Shown here: piece by piece, positions 40,616 to 51,460 of the stretch
Layout: the number at the start of each line of letters is the position of its first letter
How positions within the stretch are numbered: position 1 is the first letter of the stretch
NCBI GenBank assembly: GCA_019054805.1
Contig: JAHQIY010000054.1
Location: 1 to 64,000 of the forward strand
Source: Brachionus manjavacas
Taxonomy: Eukaryota; Rotifera; Eurotatoria; Ploima; Brachionidae
Direction of reading: 5' to 3'
Length of the DNA stretch: 64,000 bases
The notes under the pieces: generated by a model
Told to the model about the DNA's origin: nothing
What the model saw: only the letters and a program-made list of their open reading frames with translations
Databases searched by the model: none
Translations under genes and position numbers: made by a program

Positions 40616-40804
40616 ATGCATACAGCAAAATTCGATAACAAAGAAAAACTAAAAAATATAATTGTCAATTATATGAAAGATAGAAGCTTGACTGATTTGA
40701 AGGGAGGACACAGAACGTCTAGTTCACATTTTGTAGAAATTTGTGAAAAATACTGCGAAAAATCAAAAGAATATTTAAAATGGAAGCCCTTAATTTATAT
40801 GTAA
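40616..40804 (+). CDS. Small hypothetical ORF upstream of the transposase
   Basis: A 62-residue frame of charged, helical character (KFDNKEKLKNIIVNYMKD) starts 57 bp after the second 41-bp repeat copy. It ends 40 bp before the open frame that leads into the MULE transposase. It may be a separate small protein or an N-terminal exon of the transposase gene. No family is recognised. Confidence 0.3.
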   Translation: MHTAKFDNKEKLKNIIVNYMKDRSLTDLKGGHRTSSSHFVEICEKYCEKSKEYLKWKPLIYM

Positions 40805-40844
40805 AATGGAAACGAAACGATAATGGGATTAAAAAATACATATA

Positions 40845-43063
40845 AGAAGAGCAACGTTGCAATGAAAAACTCTCAACTAATTCAGAAAAAAATCCTCAGC
40901 ATCATGAATTTGTTTTTTCATATGATGAATGGAAAAATTTAGAAGAAACAATTACTTCAGCAAAGAGGAAAAAATTTTTATCAGCAGCAAATGCATTAAT
41001 ATCAAAGAAAATTCAATCAGATGGAATAAATTGCTTATTCAAGCTCAAAAACAATTATTTTTGTTCTGTTAGATGTAATAATTATTCAAAAAATTTTTGG
41101 AATGGAACTTTGAAGTGTGTTCGTTGTAGCAAAGAGTTTAAATCGTTTATAAAGACAGAACCATTTGAAAATTCCAATTGCAAACTGATATTAATTTCAG
41201 AGACAAATTTTTGTAAAGAAAAAGTAAATTTTGCAATTTTTTCAAATAATCTATCGAGAATTGAACGAAAAGCCATTCAAAAAGATATTTATTCTAATAG
41301 CCTTATCAATTTTCAAACCGAAAACGATTTTTTAGAAGATGATGATTTTAAAAAACGTGAAATTATTTATACGTCTCTAAGAAAACTCAAAAGTCAATTG
41401 AGACACAGATTTCAGCTAAATAATGATCTTCGAATTGATTCTGACGCTACAAAACTAGTATTTGATCTTTTGGTACCAAAAACATCAAAGTACTTAATTG
41501 AAGGATATATACAAGAAGTTGTTTCAAATCCATTTGGCGCGCTTTTGGTATCAGAAAAACAAGCAAAAATGTGGGGTGTTATTCAAGAAAACAACCCAGT
41601 TTGGTTTTTTGATGCAACCAGTAAATTAATGCTAAAGCTAAAGGATAAACAAGAAATTTTATTATATTTTATTGTTTGTCATGATCAGACTTTTAAAAAC
41701 TTAATCCCTATCGCCGATTTTTATTAAATTCAAATGACACCATAACAATTTACTGTTTTTTAAAAAAAATTATCGAAAGATTTCATATATATTTTTTTTT
41801 TCGATACCCGAAATTTTTCATTACCGACTTTTCATGGGCTAACATTAATGCATCTTTGAGGGCTTTAAATAATCTAGAAATCATGGATTATTTAGTGCTT
41901 GCATACGAACTCATAGTAAAAAAAAACATGTGGGCCTCTTTACGAATAAAAACATGTGTCTATATTTGTTCGACTCATTTGCTAAAAAATGTTATTGATG
42001 AAACCGAAAAAATTGTTGGTAGTGGAAGTTTACAATCAAATGGTCATGTAAAAAAATTTTTATATGTAGCTTTAGCTGACTTCAGAATAGCACATCAATC
42101 GAGGAACTTTGCCAAATTTTTGAATGCATTCAAATTATTTTCATGACAAAATTCGAAAACGAAATTTTAACCCAAAAAATCCAAAAGCTAGAATTCTTTT
42201 TATCCACTAGGAATGCAAAATGGCTAAATAACATATGCTATTATTAGAATAAGATGGAAAATGATATTAAGAAACAAATTTTCTTTTTCGAAAATAATGA
42301 TCAAAATTTATTGCAGGAATCACCTTTTGCCAAATTTTTTCTCGTTCTTTTAAGAGAAAATCAGAAAATTATAGATAATATAAATAAAAACAATGTCTTG
42401 ATGCTAAAGAACATATTTTATTCACCTTGACTTTTTGAAATAATAAAAAAGAAGCTTCATTTGGCGCCTTTATGGACAGGTTTAATGATTAATAGCGAAT
42501 TAAATGGCAAAACTCGTTTTTCAAATAATAACGTTGAGAGTTGGTTTAAGCATTTGAAAAATAGTGTCTTAAATATAAATAAGCGTGTTCGATCTTGTCG
42601 TTTACTATTCCTAAGTGAAATTTCTACGCCTTTGTATTTCTATATTTATCATAAGTAAAAAGAATTCTATGAAGACATAGCGAATATCAGGCTCGGCACA
42701 CTTCGAAAGAGAGAAAATTCAGACCATAGAGAAATGTGGAATTTTAAGAAACCGGCAAAAAATTGTGTTGGTTACCATAATGTTGTTTTCAATATTGACA
42801 AGCAAAAAAATGAGGATGATATACCAAAGGAAAACTTTTTTGTTAACATTCATAGTGAAGGGTCAAAAAAATTGGAAAATTCAGCAAATGAAATTGAAAT
42901 AATCGATACAGAAGTTCCAATGGATATTGACAAAGAACATGAAAATAGTTTCGAAAATTTTATCTATTTTAAAATTGAAAATTTTCTAATCCGAAAAAAG
43001 GCAATTGACGATATTTTAACAAATAAATGGCTTAATTATAATAAATATTTCGAAAATTATTAA
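40845..43063 (+). pseudogene. Mutator-like (MULE) DDE transposase, fragmented
   Basis: Transposase of a cut-and-paste DNA element. The N-terminal part (frame open from 40,845) has a four-cysteine module: FCSVRC, then a Trp-Asn-Gly and LKCVRC. This could be a FLYWCH/WRKY-GCM1-like zinc domain. The catalytic core follows in pieces. The first Asp is in VWFFDATSKL (about 41,595-41,625), the second in FFITDFSWANI (about 41,815-41,845), a Cys-x2-His lies in ICSTHLLKNV (about 41,970), and the Glu is in NNNVESWFKHLKN (about 42,520-42,560). This spacing and the DFSWA-type motif fit MULEs, and the Phantom group of animals is a reasonable guess. Breaks include a frame change near 41,720, several stops at 42,146-42,430, and an in-frame TAA at 42,656. 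The C-terminal region (to 43,063) is acidic. No terminal inverted repeats were identified. Confidence 0.7.
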
Positions 43064-43096
43064 GATAAATTTATTTATTTCTAAATTAAGGAATTA

Positions 43097-43632
43097 ATGG
43101 CTTTTGCAAAATGCGTTGTTAGTAACTCTAAAAAGAAAATTTTAATTCTCGATTGTTTTCATTCAACTCAGATTTTTAATGAAGGAAAATTAAATAGTGA
43201 AATTGGACTTGGAAGTTATTTTGAAGTAGGTTTCTTATTAATAAGTAAAACCTCTAATTAAAAAATTATTCAAGTTTAAAAATTTTGATGTAATTTTCGG
43301 TTTTATTAATGAAAAAATTATTTATTAAGTAAGTATAAGTCAGTATTTCATCTAAAATGTATCTGTATATATTTTTTTAAAGAAGATTTGCTCCACCGTT
43401 GAATCACTGAATAATAGAAATTGGAAACAAGCAAAATGTGATCATTCACTTCAAAATGATCCTAATAATTGTGGGGTATTTTATCCAAATATTGTGGGAA
43501 AATTTCTGTTCCAAATGTGGTTCAGAAATCAAAACATTTAAAAATATTGTGAAAGGTAATTGCTTTCATAAATTTCACCAATCATGTATTGAAAATTATG
43601 AATTAAATCAGTCATGTCCAAATTGTTTTTAA
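43097..43632 (+). pseudogene. Ulp1/C48-type protease fragment followed by a RING-H2 finger
   Basis: Ulp1-family cysteine proteases process SUMO or Nedd8, and several plant and animal Mutator-like elements carry one. The first piece (43,097-43,228) ends in ILILDCFHST, which fits the catalytic Asp strand. A likely intron of about 150 bp follows. The second piece contains SLQNDPNNCGVF (about 43,447-43,482), matching the Gln and catalytic Cys of the family. The catalytic His, expected just before the first piece, is not visible. In another frame the sequence then encodes FCSKCG, NCFHKFHQSC and CPNC (43,500-43,632), a complete C3H2C3 RING-H2 pattern typical of E3 ligases. A frameshift near 43,500 separates the two modules. 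Position just downstream of the transposase suggests they belonged to the same element. Confidence 0.55.
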
Positions 43633-43990
43633 AATAAATGATTTGACAAAAATTTTTTTTTAATCTATATTTAACAAATAAATCTGTTAAATTAAATTGT
43701 AAATTTTAACTAAATAATTACGAAGGTAATAAGATTATTAACCATATTTTACTAAAAGTATTTAAGAAAAACATTTGATAATTTGGCTTTTCAGCGAGTG
43801 TGCTCACTTAATAAGCTAATTAAAATTTTAATAAAGTTAAAATTATCACTAATTTTAACTAGAATTATTTTAGGCCTTTTAAATCAACAAAGTCTTTAAA
43901 TTAAATTTTTAATCTTCAAAAATTAATTTAAAATTTAAAACTGTAATTTAGACAAAACCTTTGCAATATTTGAATAATTTAAATTCAAAA
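43633..43990. other. A+T-rich spacer
   Basis: No coding or RNA signal seen. The sequence is low-complexity A/T with many stops in all frames. It separates the RING-H2 remnant from the coiled-coil gene. Confidence 0.5.
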
Positions 43991-46010
43991 ATGTCCGAAA
44001 ACCTAAAAAAAAGATCAAATTCAAAATGTGATCCATACGTTGAAATTAGGATGGATCAGACAATGAGAATTATTCCAAAGATGAATTCAATAATGTATCA
44101 AAGGATAAAATTATTTTTAAAACATATGTTATTTCATCCTCACTAAAAAGCGATCTGGTCGAATCTCAACTAGTGAAAATTGATGATGGACCAAAAAAAC
44201 AAAAAAAACAATTTTATCTTAAGAATAAATCATTTGAGCTAGTTGAGAATATTTCAAATGGAATTTCTAATTTTTTGCAAAATTTTTTTGAAAATGTCGC
44301 TGAAAAGCGGGATGATCAAAATACTGTGAGTATTTTTGAGTATTTGATAAACAATATTTTACATTTATTTAGATCGACGAAATTTTTCAATCGTCAACTC
44401 CTCTTTTGAACGGAAGCTTTTCCGAAAATCAAAATGTTTCACTTATGAATCATGAAAATGGTGATATGGAATCAGAGATTGATAACTTACGAGTATTTAA
44501 TTTTTATTTCATCGATGATTAAATCTAATCTTCTTAAAAGGCTGCATTAAGATCAAAGACTGATCAATGGAAACAATTTTATACTGAATGTATTTTAAAT
44601 GAGGAAATCCTTCAAAATGAAAATGAAGCATTAAAAGAAAACTTAAGGCAAAAGTACGAATCACAAAATCGACTGACTTTGATATTGGAAATAAATTAAA
44701 ATGTATATTTTTAGAAATGAGATGGAGAAAAAGAAAGAGAAAGGCAAGATTACACAATACAGTCTTTAAAAAGAGATGTTGAGAAATTGATTCAAGAAAA
44801 TGAATTACTTAAAGAAAAAACAACTAGGTCATGTCCTCTAATTAAAGAATGTAATGGCAAAGGAAACATTAAAAGAGGTTTATCATCACACTTTGTAATC
44901 AAAAACTGTCCGTTCTTTAATAAGGTTTAGATTTTTGAATTTATTTAAAAATGTTTTTTTTCCTAAAATTTTTTCAAGCAAAGAGAAGAAAATGAAAAAC
45001 TAAAAGAAGAAAATCAAAGACTGATTCAAGAACATTTAAAGTTAGAAGAAAGCTTAAAATTAAAAATTGAATCAAGCGAAATGAGATTTCAAAGAGAAAA
45101 AGAAGAAAAAGAAATAGTAGAACTGGAATTAATACAGAAAAGCAAAATATTAAACGAGTAATTTTAAGTCAAATAAAAAGAAACAAATTTATTATTATTG
45201 AAAGGAAATTTGAAATAATCAGAAAATATTCTCAAACTGATTCTGAAAAATCAGAAATATTAGACCAGCTTTCAAAGAATAACCATTCTCAAGAATTTTA
45301 AATGTAAAGAAAAAAATGAACTGTTTTTTGCTCTAATGAAAATATTTTATTTAAGAAAAAGATTAATGGAGACCACTGAAAATTTACGGGAAGAAGGCCA
45401 AGAGTTAAAAGAAGCAAAGTAATTTTAAAAAAAAAGGATATCAGATTATTTAAAAAAAATAAATTTAACAAATATTTTAAAGAGAAAATGTGACTGAAAA
45501 ACTCGTGGCATTAAACGCTCATTTTGAGGCTGAAGTGAAAGATTAAAATAATGTATAATAATCAGAAAAATTTATATCTTAAAATACTAAAGAAAAGATC
45601 TAAAAGTTAAATGCTTTTTCCAAAGAAAAAGAAAAATCTACTGAAGAAAAGTAAGTGATACAGAAAAATTAATTAAAATATTAATTTAAATTTTTTGAAG
45701 AGAAATTATGGCCGAAAAACTCAGCAAGTGTGAAGCTGTGAAAGCTTATCTTGAGAATGAAGTGTAGGAATAAAATGATATTTTAAAATCAAAAAAATTT
45801 TTTCCGTAAATTTTAAAGGCGAAGTCTTAACGAAAAATTAAATGGTTTTGCTGAGGAAAATAAACTTGAACTAAGTAGGCAAGAAATTTTGAAGATTCAA
45901 CTTCAGGATGAAATGAAAATTTTTTTTGAAATCTTTTTTCCTTAATAATTTTTTTTTAGAAAGATGATGGAGATTCTAGGAATGCTGATCCATAATGTCG
46001 GATTATTTAA
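43991..46010 (+). pseudogene. Multi-exon coiled-coil gene with a Myt1-like C2HC zinc finger
   Basis: Begins near ATG 43,991 (MSENLKKRSNSKC). Clear short introns are visible: gtgagtattt...tttatttag (about 44,326-44,372) and gtatttaatt...ttaaaag (about 44,492-44,540), each about 47-49 bp. A third runs from gtttagattt to ttttttcaag (about 44,925-44,980). Before it lies a CPLIKEC...SSHFVIKNCPF segment (44,830-44,914) with spacing C-x5-C-x12-H-x5-C. This resembles the MYT1/ST18 zinc finger, with Asn in place of its inner His. The remainder is Glu/Lys-rich coiled coil split over many small exons, several with internal stops. Two exons near 45,482-45,545 and 45,698-45,770 look duplicated (E-x3-EKL...EV). 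There is an early break near 44,145. The function is unknown; scaffold or DNA/chromatin-binding roles are guesses. Confidence 0.45.
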
Positions 46011-46673
46011 TTACTTCTTAATAAATATTCATTTCAGATTTTCGTGAGAAAATGATAAGAATTATTTCAAAATAAATAAATTTTTTAAGAAAATTTTTAT
46101 TTTTTTATTTATTTTTCCAAATTAAAAATTATAATTTAATATAAATTTTTGATAATATAATATATAAATTCATAGTGAATTGAAGAATGTTGATCTCGTT
46201 GTACCATACTTAATTTTTGTTTCTGATTATGATTAGCATGAGACCAAAAAAAATATTTTTCAAATAGAAAAGCTTTAAATTAATTCACTCCAAATAATTG
46301 ACAAGCATCGTGTATTGAAATTCATTTTTTAAAAATTTGGTTTAAATTTTTAAAATATTAAAAATTGACTTGGAGCAGCCCTTAGTACAATCAAAATGTT
46401 GTGGATTTATTTTAAATTTTTCTTATATAAAATGCACACTTTAATCGAAGCACTTTCACTGCATACGCTATTCGTTAGCTTAGTGCTATATTTTAAAGAG
46501 TCAAATCTCTTTAAGTTCGTCATAAAACGATTTCTTTTATTATTTTTTCAGTTCAAATTAAACAGTGTAGTTGATTGCCTCTGTGAAGGTATTTCAGTCG
46601 GTACATGAGCGATTGGAGGCCCTTGATCATCGAGATGACTTCAATTAGGGCCTATTTTTTTTTAAGCGCTGAA
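46011..46673. other. Spacer before element 1
   Basis: A+T-rich with one 70-residue hydrophobic frame at 46,396-46,608 that has no supporting motif. The final 120 bp are more GC-balanced and could be a remnant of an unrelated gene interrupted by element 1. The sequence after the element, 53,911-53,990, is similar in character. Confidence 0.4.
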
Positions 46674-46947
46674 TGTTACCCTGAATAATCACTTATTCAT
46701 CAGCTTGTCAACTGATGCACAAAGATAAGTAAGAATTATACTTGTCACGTATCTCAGAAGTTAGACGCTTCGAAATGCTGACATATACATTAAGCACTAA
46801 GCTCACATCTTGAGTTAATTATAAGCTCGTGTTCTTGACACGAGCATATAGGTATAAAAAAGAATTCCATTCTTAGAACTTCAGAACGTTCAATATCTTA
46901 AATAAAGCTTTTAAAGATTAAACATTGTTTATTATAAACCGGTTACA
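46674..46947 (+). repeat. 5' LTR of element 1 (274 bp)
   Basis: It starts TGTTACC and ends GGTTACA. A TATA box (tataaa, 46,853) and a polyadenylation signal (aataaa, 46,901) are present, with a small hairpin ctcgtgttcttgacacgag just upstream of the TATA box. The start is confirmed by a relative at 55,090-55,365 that also begins TGTTACC. Confidence 0.93.
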
Positions 46948-46949
46948 AT

Positions 46950-46960
46950 TGGTAGCAGCG
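46950..46960 (+). promoter_or_regulatory. Primer-binding site of element 1
   Basis: TGGTAGCAGCG lies two bases after the LTR end. It has the usual TGG that pairs with the CCA end of a tRNA. The tRNA is not assigned. The same site is conserved in the inverted relative (55,077-55,089 region). Confidence 0.8.
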
Positions 46961-46980
46961 ATAAAAAGATGATTTTTTTT

Positions 46981-47839
46981 ATGGTACCCATTTCAAAAGA
47001 TTACCTTGAAAAACTTAGTGTACAAGAGCTCGTACACTTAATAAAGACACAAAATGGGTCTTTTGAGAATGAATTCCAGAAATTAGATGACGACAGCGAA
47101 TTGGTAAGCTGCCGAACAAATGGAATGGCTTCAAAATGTTCAAAATTCAGGAAAAATTAAGAAATTGCTTATTGAGCTACTTTTCAAAAGAGCTGAGCTA
47201 TTGGCCAGTATCAAAAAGATGAAAATAGAAGAAGAAAGTTTTAGGAATATAAATCTATCAAAACAAAGTGAGGAAGAAGCAAAAAGCACCCTTCAAGAAA
47301 TGGCCACTTCATCGAAAACTTTAATACATGAGGATGTATTACAAGAAAACTTAGGATTCGGACTTAGGGAAACACGAATCATACATTTTAAAGTCGACGA
47401 TATACCAAAATTATATGGAAACGATAGAGATAAAGTAGATGAATGGATATACCTAGTAGAAACTGAGGCTAGGACCCAAGGAATTATTAGAAGTAGGCTA
47501 ATAGATTGCGTTACAAAACTCCTAAGAGGAAACGGCTTACAAATGCTTAGAAACATGCAAAAAAGAGATGAATCAGTTACGTGGGAAAAATTTAAAAATC
47601 AATTATTAGCAACCCTGAAACCAGCTGATGTTCAGAGAGGGCTAAGATCTGAGCTAAAAAGTATTAAATTAACGTCAAATTTTGAGGACAACAAAATGAA
47701 ATTCCAGACAATTGCAAACAAAATAGATAAGATAGATGAGTTTGAATTAGTCTGGTTCTTTTTTGAAGCCCTTGACCCAAGAGTTAGCAGAAATTTGACC
47801 TCAATGGAAAAGAAAAATTTAGAAGCCAGAATGAGTTGA
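46981..47839 (+). pseudogene. gag: Element 1 gag (capsid region)
   Basis: Structural protein that packages element RNA. Coding starts at ATG 46,969 or, more likely, 46,981 (MVPISKDYLEKL), because the inverted relative conserves the second ATG context. A frame change near 47,110 moves reading to the frame that runs to 47,839. The main part is charged and helical, with a central segment (LYGNDRDKVDEWIYLVE...) resembling the Ty3/Gypsy capsid start (F-x-G-x-D...W). Another frame change near 47,833 separates it from the zinc knuckle. Both changes look like single-base losses rather than a programmed shift, since no slippery heptamer was noticed. Confidence 0.75.
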
Positions 47840-49296
47840 AGAAAAACTTAATATGCTTCGGATGCAAAAAACCAGGTTATAAAATTTCACAATGTAGGCT
47901 AAATAACAATAACAATAACTATAAGCAATATCGTAATACAAGAAGGGTAAATATGGTTGAGGAAGTTAACAATGATTCAGACAATCGGAAAGAAAATCCA
48001 GAATATGTGTACACATGTGATACAGGGAACCTTTTATATATATCATCAACTATAGATGGTATAACACTTACTATGGCACTTGATAGCGGATGTACAACTT
48101 CAATATTAAGCAGAAAGTTTGTGGAAAGAAATAAAATACTCGAAAAGAAGTCAGATATTAGAATTAAAACGGCTGATAATAACATTGTTAAAGTAAATGG
48201 TAAAACAGAAGCATTAAAATTAAATATCGAAGGTCATGTATGCGAAATCGAATTCTTAGTAATCGATCATGAAGACAGTGATGGGTTGCTAGGTCTTGAT
48301 TGGTTTATGCGTACAGGAGCTAGTCTTAACCCAAGTGAAAGAAGCTTAAAGTTTCCTAGTGAAGTAGTGTATCTTGAAGTTTCAGAAAAAGAATACTGCA
48401 ACAAAGTGATAACTGAAAACTTGACAGATGAAAATTGCCCTGAAGATTGTTTTTCAGAAGATTTAAACAATTTTAACGAAGATTGGCCTTTAGAATCATT
48501 AACTGGAAAAATAGAATTAAAACCGATAGATAATCTAGATGCCAATGAATATCAATATTTCATAAAATCTTTAGACTATTTAAAAGATAGATTCGCAATG
48601 AGTATAAAAGATATAACAAGGAGTAAAGTCGATAAACACGTAATTAGAACAACAGACGAAGTCCCAATATTTCTAAGACCTTATAGAAAATCCTTAAAGG
48701 AAAGAGAGATATTACAAGAAGAGATAAAGACAATGCTTGAGAATGATATTATTGAAATCTCAACATCACCATGGTCTTCACCTGTGGTGTTAATACCTAA
48801 AAAAGATGGAAGCAAACGCTTTTGTGTAGACTATAGAAAGCTAAATCAAAAAACAATCACAGAATCTTGGCCATTACCCAGAATCGACGATATTCTATCA
48901 AGGCTGAATGGTTCAACTTATTTTTCAACATTAGACTTGATATCGGGCTACTGGCAAGTAGAAATGCACCCTGACTCTAAAGAAAAAACAGCATTTTCTA
49001 CACCCGATGGACATTTTCAATTTAAAAGACTTCCTTTTGGTTTGAAAAACGCTCCCGCCCAATTTAGTAGAATGATGTTTCGCATATTTGGAAATATGTC
49101 ATTCTGTGAGGTTTATTTAGACGATATCATTGTCCATTCAAAAAATGTTGTAAAACACAAGGAGCATATTAAATTGGTTGGAAAAGCATTACGAGATAAT
49201 GAATTAAAAATTAAGCCAAACAAATGTCACTGGTTTGCAAGAAATTTAAACAAAAAATCAAGTCCTTGGATACGTAGTTACATCTTCTTCAATTGA
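47836..49296 (+). pseudogene. pol: Element 1 zinc knuckle, protease and reverse transcriptase
   Basis: The open frame begins with a zinc knuckle at residues 7-20 (CFGCKKPGYKISQC). The spacing is C-x2-C-x4-x-x4-C, but the zinc-binding His is Tyr (codon 47,878). The aspartic protease has ALDSGCTTS (catalytic Asp about residue 82) and LLGLDWF near residue 151. The RT covers about residues 290-450: VDYRKLNQ, FSTLDLISGYWQ (first catalytic Asp about 366), LPFGLKNAPAQF and the intact YLDD box at about 427-430. Reading breaks near 49,245 before the connection domain. Except for the knuckle, the visible catalytic residues are intact. Confidence 0.9.
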
Positions 49297-49663
49297 GATG
49301 GATCCGTCTAAAACCCAAACAATTATAGAAAGAAAACGCCCTCAAAATCTTAAACAAGTTCAAGAGTTGTTAGGAGCAACAAATTACTAAAGAGTTTTTA
49401 TAAAGGACTACGCTAAAATTTCACAACCTTTATATGTATTGCTTAAAAAAGATGTTAAATTCAAATGGGAAGTTGAACAGGAAAAGGCCTTTAACACGCT
49501 TAAAGAAACTCTTACATCTGAACCGATACTTAGAAAACCTGATTTCAAGAAGAAATTCATTTTGCACACAGATGCATCAGGATATGCTATGGGAGCTATC
49601 CTGTCTCAAATGGATGACAATGGTAAAGAGTATGTGTGTTCATATTCTTCAAAACTCCTTTAA
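49265..49663 (+). pseudogene. pol: Element 1 RT connection and start of RNase H
   Basis: Continues pol after the frame change near 49,245. It starts with a LGYVV segment, then QELLGATNY followed by an in-frame TAA at 49,388. A second open stretch carries TDASGYAMGAILSQ, the first acidic residue of RNase H, and stops at TAA 49,661, just before the segment expected to hold the RNase H Glu. These are two independent premature stops. Confidence 0.85.
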
Positions 49664-49698
49664 GGTGCTGAGAAAAATTATAGCGTTAACGCGAATGT

Positions 49699-50757
49699 TT
49701 GGTTCTCGTGTGGGGAATAAAGAATAATCATACATTTCTGTATGGACAAAAATTTGACGTCGTTACGGATCATATTGCCTTAAAATGGTTAATGTCAATT
49801 AAAGAACCAAGTGGGAGACTAGCTAGATGGTCTATTTTCTTACAAACATACGACTTTAATATTATATATAGAAAAGGAGCTAAACATGGGAATGCTGATG
49901 CTATTAGTAGACCAGTACTATCATGCAGAACCTTATGTGAGAGGAATACAACTTTGTGCGATGAAGACTCAAGAAAAATTCTTGACGTTTACACAGATGA
50001 ACCACTTTTAAATTTTCTTAAGAATGGCAAACACTCCCCGGGATTGTCAACAAAGCAAGTAAAACGAGTAGAGAGTCAGGCTTCCAGCTATATGTATGAT
50101 CTAAAGGAAGATTTAATTTTTTACTTCGACAAAAAAGGGTGTGTACTGATTGTTCCGAAACCGGATTTAAGAACAAAAATTATTGAGAAATCTCATGTAT
50201 TAGGACACTTTCAAAAAGAAACAACAGTTAAAAGGATAAGGGAAGAATATTTTTGGAAAAACATTGACAGAGACGTCGAACAATATATTTTCGCATGTGA
50301 TATTTGCAAACGAAATAATTTGATAGCTTTAAAAGAGCATCCGGCCAAAACACTAAATATTAAAGGTATTTTCGATAGAATAGCTATTGATCTTGTGTTC
50401 GGCCTACCGTTAACTGAAGAAGGATTTCTCGGAGTCATGGTAATAAGCGAATACCTTACCAAATATCCATACGTAGAACCTATTAAAAGTAAAACAGCTA
50501 CTGAAATTGCTGATCACCTATGGAAATTTAAATGCTTGTTTGGTCCTCCTTAGGTTATTCTTTCAGATCAGGGGACAGAGTTTAACAACACTATCGTAGA
50601 TAATCTTAATAAAAGAATTGGCGCTGAGCATGTTGTTACATCAGCATACCACCCTAGGACAAACGGTCAGGTTGAGAGATTTAATGGAGAATTCGTTAAA
50701 TGTTTAAGGCGACATTGTGAACAGAATACTGAAGACTGGCCAAAATGGATACCGTAT
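49699..50757 (+). pseudogene. pol: Element 1 RNase H end and integrase
   Basis: After a frame change near 49,690 the frame resumes with VVTDHIALKWL (RNase H Asp) and a HGNADAISR end. Integrase follows. Its N-terminal zinc site is HVLGH and CDIC (about 50,194 and 50,297). The catalytic core has the first Asp in RIAIDLVFG (about 50,375-50,402), an in-frame TAG at 50,551, then SDQGTEF (second Asp) and NGQVERFNGEF (Glu). The DDE triad is thus complete apart from the stop between the first and second Asp. The same frame continues into the next feature. Confidence 0.9.
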
Positions 50758-51460
50758 GTGTTGCTAGCATATAGAACTAGAGTACATACACCAACATTAT
50801 TCTCCCCATTCGAGTTAATGTTCGGAAGAAAAATGAACGGATTTAGGAACTGGTCTTCTGTTGATTCAGAGTTTAAAGACAACGCACTGGATGAAAGAGT
50901 CTTGGAGATAAAATTTTTGATGGAAAAATCTTATCCAGAAGCACTTCGTAACATCGAAAAAGGCAAGAATAAGCAAGTTAAAGCCGAAAACAAAATAAGA
51001 CCAATTACTGAGGAAAAAATTCCAATAGGAACTAAGGTATGGATTAGTATACCAGGCATACAGAATAAGCTTCACCCTAAATACCGTGGTCCGTTCACTG
51101 TAATAGGTCTAACGAAAAATGACAATTATATCGTGGAAGATGCATTAACATGCAAAAATGTATTAACAGATACCTTTCCACGGCAGCGATTAAAAATTGA
51201 GAACGTCAAAAACAACGGGGAAAATAAAAATGTTGTATTTGAAGTCGAAAAAATTTTAGACCATAGAATGGATAAAAATAAAAAATATTTATTCCTTGTA
51301 AAATGGAAAAATTTCGACGCAAAACATAATTCATGGGAACCAATTGAAAGTTTTCTGGATCCCAAACTGATAGAAAATTATTGGAAATCAAAAAAAAATG
51401 CTACTAACACTGAGAAAAGAAAAAGAGGAAGACCAAGAAAAATAGTTTATAACACTCCGA
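50758..51460 (+). CDS. pol: Element 1 integrase C-terminus with chromodomain and AT-hook
   Basis: The integrase tail has the GPY/F module (KYRGPFTVIG, about 51,082-51,111). Next comes a chromodomain, about 51,235-51,400: VFEVEKILDHR, YLFLVKWKNF and NSWEP, holding the aromatic residues that bind methyl-lysine in chromoviruses. A basic AT-hook-like KRKRGRPRK follows at about 51,418-51,441. Chromodomains steer integration to heterochromatin; here the minor-groove AT-hook could add A+T-rich targeting. There is no stop before the envelope that follows. Confidence 0.88.

Noticed and set aside
43300..46100. Inverted satellite copies flanking the transposase on the right
   Set aside because: I searched by eye for aggcttttgattagg and its complement after 38.26 kb and saw none, so the foldback-transposon idea is not supported within this window.
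46396..46608. 70-residue hydrophobic frame upstream of element 1
   Set aside because: Phe/Leu-rich translation typical of A+T-rich noncoding DNA, with no motif or context.
47800..47860. Programmed ribosomal frameshift between gag and pol in element 1
   Set aside because: No slippery heptamer was seen and the zinc knuckle would lie after the shift; a single-base loss explains it better.
47919..48545. Minus-strand frames opposite pol and gag of element 1
   Set aside because: They are shadows of the plus-strand coding sequence, without motifs.
50551..50553. Programmed stop readthrough or altered genetic code in pol
   Set aside because: The in-frame stops are a mixture of TAA, TAG and TGA at positions that are not family boundaries, which fits decay.
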